NCBI GenBank assembly: GCA_001584585.1
Contig: LSYV01000046.1
Span: 396,506-416,209, forward strand
Direction: 5' to 3'
DNA: 19,704 bases
Source: Gonium pectorale
Taxonomy: Eukaryota > Chlorophyta > Chlorophyceae > Chlamydomonadales > Volvocaceae
In this document: one piece after another, positions 16,301-19,704 of the stretch
Position numbering within the stretch: the stretch's first letter is position 1
How the letters are laid out: each line of letters starts with the position of its first letter
Program-made: the position numbers and the translations under genes
Notes under the pieces: generated by a model
What the model was told of the DNA's origin: nothing
Seen by the model: the letters and a program-made list of their open reading frames with translations, nothing else
Database searches by the model: none

Positions 16301-18002
16301 ATCCATCACACTCATTAAACAAACGTGGTACGAAACCCAACAACCCATCAGCACGGGGATGCGCGTGGGAGGCATGATTGATGCCAAATCGCACCTTGAA
16401 TGGTGGCGCTGACGCTTGCAGATCGAGCCGACTTTTTGTTCTTGGGCGGTTGTGGCGGCGGCGGTGACGGCGGCGGGGGCGGGAGCGTCAGCGTGAGCAG
16501 GCAGCGCGTGCGCAGGACGGCCGCCTCCTTGTAGCCAGCTGCGCCTCCGCCGTCGCCCTCGCCACCATCGCCGCCCTCGCTGCTGCTGGAGTCGCTGCCG
16601 CCGGTGCCTCCGCTGGCGTCACCGCTGCCGCCAGCACTACTGTCCTCGGCGCCGTTCTCCCCCGCCGCCGTGGGGTCCCTGACGGGAATGACCAGCTCCG
16701 TCATCATCATGTCCACGCGGGCCACCACGCGGCCAGATGCGGACACCAGCGTGTGCGCCACGCCGCCTGAGGGGCGGGGGCAGATGGGGCGCGCAGGGGG
16801 ATGCATCTAAACACAACAGCGCAGGGCGGTGGCATGTGAAGCATCCGAGCGAGAGTCCAACGTTGCGTTCGGGTGCAGAGCAGGGTGCAGAGGGACTGTA
16901 TGCGCGGCCCTCGGGCTAAGTTTCACCATGTGTATGTTCCATACTTGCCCTCTACTACTGCCCATGAGCGCCCCGTCGCGGTGGTACGTGATGGCATGGC
17001 CTACCAGCCGCACACGATTGCGAAGTAAGCACGAGCGCGCCCGCGTGCATGCGACCCTCAGGCTAGCCCGTGAGAACCTGCCGTCCAACCTGCCGCCGAA
17101 CGCGCTGCCGTAGGGGCTGCTGCCTAGCTCGTCCCACCCGGGGCACCGGGTTCAGGAATGAGGACTTAGGGGCAATGTGGCTGAGGTCGCGTTAATTGCG
17201 CGCAATGCCCCCGTCACAGCCCCATAGTATGCATCGACAGAGCGTGTTTGCGCATGAACTTCGCGCGCTAGGTCAATCATCGTACCGAGACTCCACGTAC
17301 AGACATGCGCGTTGATTCCCATTGCCTCAGCCCGCCGGCAAAGGCACGCTCTCCATTCTCCAGCCAATTCCCAGACCGGCCGGACAGTCGTATGCAGGGG
17401 CTCGGCCCCAGACACGCGTGCTATCGACAGCGAGGCCGCACATGCAACCGAAGGGGAAGCATACAGCCCCGGGGGCTGTGCACCGCCGTCGTGTGTTCTC
17501 CCAGCCCAGCCCAGCCCAGCCCAGCCCAGCCCAGGCCGGCCCAGCCCAGCCCAGCCCAGCCCAGCCCAGCCCAGCCCAGCCCAGCCCAGCCCAGCCCAGC
17601 CCAGCCCAGCCCAGCCCAGCCCAGCCCAGCCCACCCAGCCAGCCCCGTTCCGTCCCCTTGCCTGCGGGGATTCCGTAGGGGCTGCCGTTCATCTCCTCGT
17701 AGGCCTGGTCGGTGGGCACCATGTACTTGCTGGTGGTGACCAGGCGGGAGCCATCGGCCGCCGGGGCAGCCAGGTGGGTCTCCGCGTTGAGCACGTACAG
17801 GTCGGTGCGCAGCGGCTGCGGCGTGCGAGGGGTCAGCGCTGTGAAATTGGCAAGCCGGGGAAATTGGCAGGTCAGGGTCGTAAGAAGGGATGCCGGTGCG
17901 CAGCGGCTGCGGCATCGCACGTCAGCAGGGCCCGCAAACGGTGGTCTTACTCACATACGCGTCGCATTCCGCCTCACCAGCAGGGCACGCGGTCAGCACG
18001 GC
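1136..18002 (-). CDS. Multi-lectin, hydroxyproline-rich type I membrane protein (24-exon model, 5' end incomplete)
   Basis: Exons on the minus strand, 5' to 3': 18002-17955, 17815-17662, 17123-16959, 16766-16395, 16097-15571, 15373-15283, 15033-14888, 13922-13712, 13102-12887, 12505-12155, 11499-11117, 10937-10613, 10227-9447, 9132-8494, 8228-6801, 6527-6390, 5474-5313, 4865-4701, 4436-4332, 3789-3634, 3357-2896, 2607-2221, 1754-1590, 1353-1136. The lengths sum to about 2597 codons after discounting one extra base in 10227-9447. The domain order is strand-rich region, four two-Cys modules with Pro linkers, Pro shaft, EGF-like, WSC, WSC, F-type lectin, SUEL lectin, stalk, transmembrane helix and basic tail. 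The lectin families imply glycan binding outside the cell, so I infer a surface or extracellular-matrix adhesion receptor; the ligand is unknown. No start codon or signal peptide was found for this model. Exon borders were read by eye, and reading phase helped choose a few ambiguous ones. Residue numbers elsewhere in this annotation start at 18002. Confidence 0.75.
1202..1270 (-). other. Transmembrane segment coding sequence
   Basis: It encodes 23 residues from GVVIGASV to AVVAV with no charged residue and six consecutive valines. A Lys-Ser lies two residues before it and Arg-Trp-Arg-Arg follows. It is the only convincing membrane-spanning helix in the modelled protein. Confidence 0.85.
1590..1754 (-). 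CDS. Stalk exon, Ala/Gly/Pro/Glu/Ser-rich
   Basis: This is a symmetric phase 1-1 exon of 165 bases with acceptor GTGCTGCAG and donor GTCCGT, which is weaker than most in the gene. It encodes about 55 residues of low-complexity, mildly acidic sequence ([15 protein letters not shown] through [10 protein letters not shown]) with no cysteine. It sits between the SUEL lectin exon and the membrane exon, so it probably serves as a flexible or O-glycosylated stalk. Because it is low complexity and phase helped choose it, it could instead be intronic. Skipping it would keep the frame. Confidence 0.55.
2221..2607 (-). CDS. SUEL-type (rhamnose/galactose-binding) lectin domain exon
   Basis: The exon has 129 codons, phase 1 at both ends, acceptor GTCGCAG and donor GTGGGG (residues 2342-2470). 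The lectin domain lies at about 2600-2312 and is nearly all encoded by this one exon. It has the family's eight cysteines in order and the two diagnostic sugar-pocket motifs: YGR (in SPFYGRSD) and DPCDGTYKY, matching the canonical DPCxGTYKY. NTRC and an Asn-Tyr-Thr sequon at the end of the domain are also present. SUEL lectins bind L-rhamnose or D-galactose; with both motifs intact, sugar binding is expected. The last 40 residues are a Thr/Ala/Ser-rich tether leading to the stalk. Assignment to the family is secure; the ligand in this organism is inferred. Confidence 0.93.
2896..3357 (-). CDS. F-type lectin (fucolectin/F5-8C-like) domain exon
   Basis: The exon has 154 codons, phase 1-1, acceptor CCAATCTAG and donor GTGGGTGA (residues 2188-2341). 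It opens with [12 protein letters not shown], the typical start of galactose-binding-like fucolectin folds, followed by AFDG and LSVDLG. The F-type signature R-x-D-C-C-x-x-R is present as [10 protein letters not shown], with a histidine about 27 residues before its first arginine, close to the family spacing. In this family the His and the two Arg contact fucose and the vicinal Cys pair sits beside the pocket. It ends with [10 protein letters not shown] and ITELQVFG, as expected. NVSVT offers an N-glycosylation site. An ordinary discoidin domain is the alternative, but the RxDCC signature argues against it. Confidence 0.9.
3634..4436 (-). CDS. Second WSC-type module (exons 4436-4332 and 3789-3634)
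   Basis: Two phase-1 exons make residues 2101-2187. The first gives [16 protein letters not shown] and an LALC segment. The second gives [15 protein letters not shown], then DLRLATS, and ends in [13 protein letters not shown]. The order GCF, a Leu-rich middle, YGxQC, and a terminal CGGS followed by a strand is that of WSC carbohydrate-binding modules. Six cysteines are visible rather than the usual eight. The CxC-type pair after YGxxC is missing its second Cys (QCFAG). The intron of 542 bases (4331-3790) carries no other feature I can support. Confidence 0.85.
4701..5474 (-). CDS. First WSC-type module (exons 5474-5313 and 4865-4701)
   Basis: Two phase-1 exons make residues 1992-2100. The first gives [10 protein letters not shown], an Ala/Gly insert, then a segment ending [11 protein letters not shown]. 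The second gives [33 protein letters not shown] and AFDLYSLS. The same landmarks and the same internal intron position as in the next module show that the two arose by duplication. Six cysteines are present, and QCYG again lacks the second Cys of the usual pair. NAS is an N-glycosylation site. WSC modules in fungal and algal proteins sit in wall sensors and wall-acting enzymes and bind glycans; the ligand here is unknown. Confidence 0.87.
4866..5312 (-). other. Intron inside WSC module 1, with an organelle-like hairpin cluster
   Basis: The 447-base intron contains at 5148-5179 two tandem 16-base units (CTGGGCCCTACGGCTT and a copy with two changes). Three perfect hairpins follow within 50 bases: AGGGT/ACCCT (5193-5207), CCGC/GCGG (5210-5221) and GAGCC/GGCTC (5227-5240). 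No exon is supported in it. Confidence 0.6.
5475..6389 (-). other. 915-base intron between the EGF-like and first WSC exons
   Basis: The flanking exons join in phase (Lys-Gly-Tyr), so no extra exon is needed. The intron holds three tandem copies of TGCACCAT at 5733-5756, CA-rich runs near 5812-5865, and a (CA)n run at 6298-6311. I see no conserved coding segment, though a short cryptic exon cannot be excluded. Confidence 0.5.
6390..6527 (-). CDS. EGF-like module exon
   Basis: This is a 138-base phase 1-1 exon with acceptor GCGTGCAG and donor GTAGGG (residues about 1946-1991). It encodes exactly six cysteines with EGF-like spacing: [12 protein letters not shown], a short Gly-rich turn, ACGPCPDYM, and a final GPTC. 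It directly follows the proline shaft and precedes the WSC pair, probably acting as a rigid spacer. No calcium-binding consensus is complete. The module is short and slightly atypical, so exact family assignment is less secure than its extracellular, disulfide-bonded nature. Confidence 0.75.
6801..7690 (-). repeat. Proline-rich shaft, degenerate [10 protein letters not shown] / [10 protein letters not shown] repeats
   Basis: This is a degenerate low-order coding repeat. The plus strand reads as glycine-rich GGxGGGLGG frames that have no independent support. The repeat length varies between about 8 and 12 residues. It is prone to slippage and assembly error, so the copy number may be inexact. 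Confidence 0.8.
6801..8228 (-). CDS. Module 4 and the long hydroxyproline-type shaft
   Basis: One uninterrupted 476-codon exon, phase 1-1, with acceptor TTCGTGCAG and donor GTCAGG (residues 1470-1945). The first third completes the fourth two-Cys module: VWVTRW, then [36 protein letters not shown], and finally [10 protein letters not shown] with tyrosine-rich strands. From about 7690 to the donor it becomes about 300 residues of PPSPPPKPP and PPSPPPRPP repeats. Such tracts are prolyl-hydroxylated and O-arabinosylated into stiff rods in volvocine wall proteins and sexual agglutinins. Lysine doping dominates the first half and arginine the second. The shaft would hold the modules away from the membrane-side lectins. 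Confidence 0.85.
8477..8493 (-). repeat. (GT)n microsatellite forming a splice donor
   Basis: Minus strand GTGTGTGTGTGTGTGTG begins immediately after the exon end at 8494. The same 265-base intron has a second GT run near its acceptor (about 8252-8270). Confidence 0.8.
8494..9132 (-). CDS. Module 3 and Pro linker, ending with the first strand of module 4
   Basis: This is a 213-codon phase 1-1 exon with acceptor ATCATGCAG (residues 1257-1469). It completes the third module: LDVDITVTW, an FWPAGG version of the WP motif, then [11 protein letters not shown], and [17 protein letters not shown]. The stretch between the two conserved cysteines is shorter than in the sister copies and lacks their VYxxT strand. 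A linker of pure PPSPPPPP type follows (8700-8522). The exon ends with [11 protein letters not shown], the opening strand of module 4. NGT and NLS sequons are present. The donor GTGTGTGT sits inside a (GT)n microsatellite. Confidence 0.82.
9394..9426. repeat. (TCTG)n-like tetranucleotide repeat
   Basis: A run of TCTG/TCTA/TTTG units lies in the intron just downstream of the donor of exon 10227-9447. Confidence 0.8.
9447..10227 (-). CDS. Module 2 and Pro linker, containing a one-base frame shift
   Basis: Acceptor GGTTGCAG, donor GTGAGG. The exon completes module 2: [13 protein letters not shown], then a CTSSPDG...LRDCC insert with three extra cysteines, then [21 protein letters not shown] and [14 protein letters not shown]. 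The linker starts in the same frame ([17 protein letters not shown]). Between about 9652 and 9622, however, proline coding moves to the next frame ([17 protein letters not shown]). That second frame continues to [15 protein letters not shown], the opening strand of module 3, and joins the next exon in phase. The exon is 781 bases, one more than a multiple of three. A miscalled C run, a real mutation or a polymorphism could explain it. Sequons NST and NAS are present. Confidence 0.78.
9622..9652 (-). other. Site of the +1 frame shift in a C-rich linker
   Basis: The minus strand here is a series of C runs coding for proline ([11 protein letters not shown] in one frame, PRPFSPATP in the next). 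Dropping one C restores a single open frame through the exon. If the base is real, the first frame loses its proline character and reaches a stop just past the splice donor (9443-9445). Confidence 0.7.
10613..11499 (-). CDS. Module 1 (exons 11499-11117 and 10937-10613) and Pro linker
   Basis: The first exon (acceptor CGCACACAG) gives [28 protein letters not shown] and [11 protein letters not shown]. It ends at a phase-0 donor after YYVT. The second continues [17 protein letters not shown], then [20 protein letters not shown] and FILKYSYS, a short linker [14 protein letters not shown], and [13 protein letters not shown], the opening strand of module 2. Module 1 is the only copy with an additional internal intron (179 bases, phase 0). 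Sequons NST and NLT are present. No named family is recognised. The Trp-Pro, YYVC and late VPxC landmarks define it as a sister of modules 2 to 4. Confidence 0.8.
11500..12154 (-). other. 655-base intron after the first Pro linker
   Basis: It contains TACG-rich direct repeats (about 11531-11560: repeated GTACGG/GTACG units) and CA-rich tracts. Open frames on either strand are short and carry no recognisable domain. The flanking exons join in phase 1. Confidence 0.5.
12155..12505 (-). CDS. End of the strand-rich region, Pro linker and first strand of module 1
   Basis: This is a 117-codon phase 1-1 exon with acceptor CCGCTCGCAG and donor GTGGGC (residues 644-760). It begins [20 protein letters not shown], then GNGYDCNNN and [11 protein letters not shown], closing the amino-terminal region with two cysteines. 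A linker of [11 protein letters not shown] type follows at 12357-12201. It ends with [13 protein letters not shown], which corresponds to the strand that opens each of the other modules just before the intron. Confidence 0.82.
12887..13922 (-). CDS. Strand-rich region, exons 13922-13712 and 13102-12887
   Basis: The first exon starts [20 protein letters not shown] and continues [28 protein letters not shown] and MAAMGLGVG. The second gives [53 protein letters not shown] and VRIFIEVK. Alternating hydrophobic residues suggest many beta strands. A stretch around residues 560-605 is hydrophobic but broken by Asp and Arg, so I do not call it membrane-spanning. Donors are GTGAGTA and GTGAGC; the join restores GLGVGLAWDVG. 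I do not recognise the family. Its frame is clear and long, and it joins both neighbours in phase. Confidence 0.75.
13103..13711 (-). other. 609-base intron
   Basis: It holds CA-rich tracts near 13156-13183 and 13672-13700, the latter just downstream of the upstream exon's donor (GTGAGTACATACG then GT/GC repeats). No coding segment is supported. Confidence 0.5.
13923..14887 (-). other. 965-base intron, the longest in the model
   Basis: It contains an (AGT)n-type trinucleotide run at about 13973-14000. The remainder is ordinary GC-rich intron sequence. The flanking exons join in phase 0 (CDAFK then GGDMAG). I see nothing else I can support. Confidence 0.5.
14888..15373 (-). CDS. Strand-rich region, exons 15373-15283 and 15033-14888
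   Basis: The first exon (91 bases, acceptor ACTGCATGCAG) gives [19 protein letters not shown] and VTLVISQTQ. The second gives [45 protein letters not shown]. Donors are GTACGG in both. The alternating pattern ([23 protein letters not shown]) resembles the later exons of this region and may be an internal repeat of strand pairs. No named domain is recognised. The GTACGGCA motif after the first donor is one of several TACG-rich intron starts here. Confidence 0.73.
15571..16097 (-). CDS. Amino-terminal region exon, 176 residues
   Basis: Acceptor TGCGCGCAG, donor GTGAGT, phase 1 to phase 0 (residues 247-422). It opens [16 protein letters not shown], followed by an Ala/Leu-rich segment and [21 protein letters not shown] run of five arginines ([14 protein letters not shown]) comes next in a likely helix. 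Then come [38 protein letters not shown] and DRRNAT. The second half has aromatic and Gly-rich strands leading into the strand-rich exons. The arginine run is unusual for an extracellular domain and could be a protease processing site. Family unknown. Confidence 0.75.
16395..16766 (-). CDS. Amino-terminal exon with acidic Gly/Ser spacer and [14 protein letters not shown] tract
   Basis: This is a 124-codon phase 1-1 exon with acceptor CGCCCCTCAG and donor GTGCGA (residues 123-246). It starts [20 protein letters not shown] and ELVIPVRDP, a folded-looking strand segment. A low-complexity spacer of Gly, Ser, Asp and Glu follows (about 16680-16540), then [27 protein letters not shown], and a Ser/Ala-rich end. 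The spacer and proline tract suggest a hinge between two domains. Confidence 0.72.
16959..17123 (-). CDS. Amino-terminal exon, 55 residues
   Basis: A phase 1-1 exon with acceptor ACGAGCTAG and donor GTAGTAG. It encodes [14 protein letters not shown], a basic cysteine-containing stretch ([14 protein letters not shown]), and [15 protein letters not shown]. Its start resembles the end of the preceding exon ([10 protein letters not shown]). The donor is not the strongest nearby: GTATGG lies 12 bases downstream but breaks the frame with the next exon. The borders are therefore tentative. Confidence 0.55.
17124..17661 (-). other. Predicted GC-AG intron holding a pentanucleotide satellite
   Basis: The upstream exon's frame ends at GCA-G followed by GCAAGG, a good GC donor; no GT donor fits nearby. 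Acceptor is GAGCTAG. The 538-base intron contains about 140 bases of CCAGC units (17500-17638). Long open frames through it, such as repeating Gly-Trp-Ala-Gly-Leu, are artefacts of a stop-free pentamer. Confidence 0.5.
17500..17638. repeat. CCAGC pentanucleotide tandem array, about 28 units
   Basis: Six perfect units (17501-17530) are followed by a divergent decamer (17531-17540), 18 perfect units (17541-17630) and a degenerating edge. The pentamer gives open pentapeptide-repeat frames on both strands because no frame contains a stop. Confidence 0.95.
17662..17815 (-). CDS. Amino-terminal exon ([10 protein letters not shown]...)
   Basis: Acceptor CACGCCGCAG, predicted GC donor. It encodes [18 protein letters not shown], then [20 protein letters not shown] and [11 protein letters not shown] (residues 17-68). 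Codon use and hydrophobic alternation look like a folded extracellular domain. An acceptor at TTTCACAG (17841) would add eight residues but in another phase. A 19-base copy of the acceptor region lies 91 bases upstream in the intron. Confidence 0.65.
17804..17913 (-). repeat. Duplicated 3' splice-site segment, two 19-base copies 91 bases apart
   Basis: The plus-strand sequence GGTGCGCAGCGGCTGCGGC occurs at 17804-17822 and 17895-17913. On the minus strand each copy contains GCCGCAG followed by CCGCTGCGCACC. That is the chosen acceptor and start of exon 17815-17662, plus an intronic decoy. Confidence 0.85.
17955..18002 (-). CDS. Small 16-codon exon (first exon of the main model)
   Basis: Acceptor CCCGACAG and a consensus donor GTGAGTAAG, both phase 0. 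It encodes [16 protein letters not shown], which reads on into [10 protein letters not shown] in phase. The donor is strong; the acceptor is less certain, since the frame stays open upstream. It is not a plausible start exon (no Met, no signal peptide). Confidence 0.55.
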
Positions 18003-18602
18003 CTGTCGGGACGTGCCATGCTGCCCTGTGCTTCCCGGAAGTGGCTGCTGCCTCGCTCGCCCCGAACCATGCAGGGGTGAGGCGCATTGCTAACCGTCAC
18101 CATTCATTTGACACCCTGCCTGGTGCGACCTGCGTCGTCGTGGGCGTGCACCCACCTGCCGCGTCCGCTGCCGTTCCCCTCCTAACACGCTGAGCTACAC
18201 CGCCCCGCCCCGCCCCGCCCCGCTCTGGAAGTGCGCCTTCCGTCCAAGGCTGTGCGCCCATTCGCGAAGCGCCGTGTCCCTCCGGCCATGATGCCACGGC
18301 GCCGCGAACAGGGGCCCCTGCGCCCCCGACGGCGGCCGCAGTGCTCAGCCCAACACACCCGCCCGTGCCCATCACTCGCCTCCTGCCCCACGTTACGTGG
18401 TGAGGACGCCCGCCGTACGTGAGCCCGACCCTCCCGTCTGCTGCCCCGCCCCATCTGCGTGCTAGCTGCTACCTTCGGTTCGACGACCCACGCCCTTTGT
18501 ACAAGCACATATCGAGCTATCGTGCATAAACTGATTCGTGCTACGGTTACTTGCTTGAGTCCCAGGTTGGTCGCGGCGGCACCAATAAACCCACGCCCGT
18601 AC
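18003..18602 (-). other. Stretch without a supported exon
   Basis: It holds (CCCCG)4 at about 18201-18222, the equivalent of tandem GC boxes on the minus strand. A frame opening MGTGGCVGLSTAAAVGGAG (from about 18372) is only weakly hydrophobic and has no good donor, so I do not call it a signal peptide. If exon 18890-18603 belongs to this gene, the stretch is its intron. Confidence 0.4.
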
Positions 18603-18890
18603 CTCATCATCGGCTGTCTGCTCCTGTTGGCGACGCCGCCGTCGCTGCCGACCGCCAGCAGCAGGGTCGCCCGCCGGCTGTCCGCCTGCCGGCGGTGGAG
18701 CAGAGAAATAGTCTTGACCCACTCCGTCCTCCTCATCGTCGGCACTTTCTTCGGTCTCGGCCCCCGCGTTGGAGCTGGGGCCGACCTCGACCGGAAGCTC
18801 CTCCGAAACCTCGTCCATCCTGGATGGAGGTGGGGTTGGCAACGGCGGTAGAGGCGTGGGACGAACAGAGGCAGGCTCGGCAGGGGGGCC
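18603..18890 (-). CDS. Possible upstream exon: disordered acidic then poly-Arg segment
   Basis: This is a 96-codon phase 0-0 segment with acceptor CTGCCTAG and donor GTACGG. It gives PTPLPPLPTPPPSRMDEV, acidic EETEESADDEED-like sequence, YFSAPPPAGG, and RQRRRRRQQEQTADDE. It would join the 18002 exon in phase. Nothing in it resembles a secreted module, so it could belong to a different gene or be a cytoplasmic or nuclear protein fragment. I do not recognise it. Confidence 0.35.
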
Positions 18891-18971
18891 CTAGGCAGAG
18901 AGGGCGGGCAAGGGGGGCCGAGTGTTCGCGGGCGGCCTGCGCGCCACCCTGACCGGGGTTCACACGTTTAC

Positions 18972-19061
18972 CCGTGCGCATGTGTTCTTCAGCCTCCTTC
19001 TCCGCGCAGTAATAAATCCCAACTGTTGCCTGGCCAGTTTTGAACAACGAAATCCTGGCAT
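18972..19061 (-). CDS. Possible first exon (MPGFRCSKLARQQLG...)
   Basis: It is 30 codons from an ATG at 19061-19059 to a GTAAACG donor, phase 0, reading MPGFRCSKLARQQLGFITA then RRRRLKNTCAR. It would join 18890 across an 81-base intron, much shorter than the 179-965 bases seen elsewhere in the gene. The sequence is basic and not a signal peptide. The frame stays open upstream of the ATG to about 19211. Very tentative. Confidence 0.22.
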
Positions 19062-19704
19062 CTCTCGCTGTCCGTCCACGATAGTACTTTTCAGAGAAGA
19101 GTACTTTGAAGGGCGCTGTAAGGCGTTGAATTCACAGCTTGCAACTTGATCTACGATACTCCCAACAGGAGGGTTGGCATCCCGATCTGGATTCGCCCTG
19201 TGCACTGTCACCCCTCTGGATTCAAAACGGTTGTCGGCGGCTTCGGATTCGTCTTTGGGGGATCCGAACGCGTGGTTGTTGGATTGGGATTCACCCGGGT
19301 GGATTCGTGCAGCGCAGGGGTGGATTCGGATTCGCGCTCGTTGGATTCGCAGCGCTGAGCGACGGATTGGGATTCACCCGGGCGGATTCGTGCAGCGCAG
19401 GGGTGGATTCGGATTCGCGCTCGTTGGATTCGCAGCGCTGAGCGACGGATTCGTTTGCCGCGGAGCTGGATTCGCAAGCGCACAACGCAACTTACACGCA
19501 CCCAGGGAAGCGGCCGGTGCCCTCCGGAAACGTCCCAACCTAGAATAACTCCCATATAGCCTCATGAACTGAGAAACCGTGATATCATGAAACTGGCTGG
19601 CCTTTGGCCTGGCTCGAGTCTGTGACCGTAACCGTGTGTTACCGTGTCGTACGCTTAGTCACTGCGTCAGACCGTCAGACCGTCACTGCGTCAGACCCCA
19701 ACGC
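19062..19704. other. Right end of window, repetitive, no supported gene
   Basis: GGATTC/GGATTCG hexamers and heptamers are scattered from about 19190 and condense into an 83-base tandem duplication. The last 80 bases carry short degenerate repeats (ACCGT, CGTCAGAC). Open frames crossing the repeats read as repetitive Gly/Ser/Asp peptides on both strands and are not credible genes. Confidence 0.55.
19281..19446. repeat. 83-bp tandem duplication with internal GGATTCG motifs
   Basis: Unit 1 is 19281-19363 and unit 2 is 19364-19446. They differ at one position that I can see (CCCGGGT versus CCCGGGC). Each unit contains several GGATTCG/GGATTGG motifs and AGCGCTGAGCGAC at its end. Confidence 0.92.

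Noticed and set aside
17152..17920. Open frames with repeated Gly-Trp-Ala-Gly-Leu or Pro-Ala-Gln-Pro-Ser
   Set aside because: They are produced by the stop-free CCAGC pentamer in an intron.
18160..18205. tRNA-like GGTGTAGCTCAG start on the minus strand
   Set aside because: No matching acceptor stem, anticodon arm or T-loop follows; the similarity is limited to a D-arm-like stretch.
19139..19548. Plus- and minus-strand frames through the 83-base duplication
   Set aside because: All frames are repetitive because 83-base units of GGATTCG motifs lack stops in several frames; there is no gene-like context.

Overview
The window looks like nuclear DNA of a volvocine or other chlamydomonadalean green alga. 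This is inferred from its high GC content, many short GC-rich introns, abundant (CA)n/(GT)n microsatellites, long Ser-Pro/Pro-Pro hydroxyproline-type protein tracts, and a TGTAA-type polyadenylation signal. I cannot name the species. The window is dominated by one large, heavily intron-split gene on the minus strand, running from about position 18002 (possibly 19061) down to its stop codon at 1136-1138.

I could chain 24 exons from 18002 to 1136 with compatible reading phases and GT-AG borders, with one predicted GC-AG intron. They give about 2597 codons once a single-base frame shift in one proline-rich exon is allowed for. In protein order the product has: (1) an unrecognised, strand-rich region of about 700 residues (18002 to about 12358); (2) a Pro-rich linker followed by four divergent copies of an unnamed two-cysteine module, separated by Pro-rich linkers (about 12200 to 7730); (3) a hydroxyproline-type shaft of roughly 300 residues (about 7690 to 6801); (4) a six-cysteine EGF-like module (6527-6390); (5) two WSC-type modules, each split by an intron at the same place (5474-3634); (6) an F-type (fucolectin) domain (3357-2896); (7) a SUEL/rhamnose-type lectin domain (2607-2221); (8) a low-complexity stalk (1754-1590); and (9) one transmembrane helix with a short basic tail (1353-1136). 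The expected topology is type I: a wall or matrix-facing multi-lectin stalk anchored in the plasma membrane with almost no cytoplasmic part.

Of the 23 introns, 19 are phase 1, four are phase 0 and none is phase 2. The last 12 are all phase 1, which is the pattern expected of extracellular modules assembled by exon shuffling and tandem duplication. The amino terminus is unresolved. Two further in-phase exons (18890-18603 and 19061-18972) can be joined on, but they encode acidic and basic disordered sequence with no signal peptide, so the true first exon may lie elsewhere or beyond the window.

Outside the gene, 1 to about 1000 and 19062 to 19704 hold no gene I can support. The right end carries an 83-bp tandem duplication full of GGATTCG motifs. 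Some introns carry a large CCAGC pentamer satellite, simple repeats, and a cluster of small hairpins resembling those of volvocine organelle genomes.
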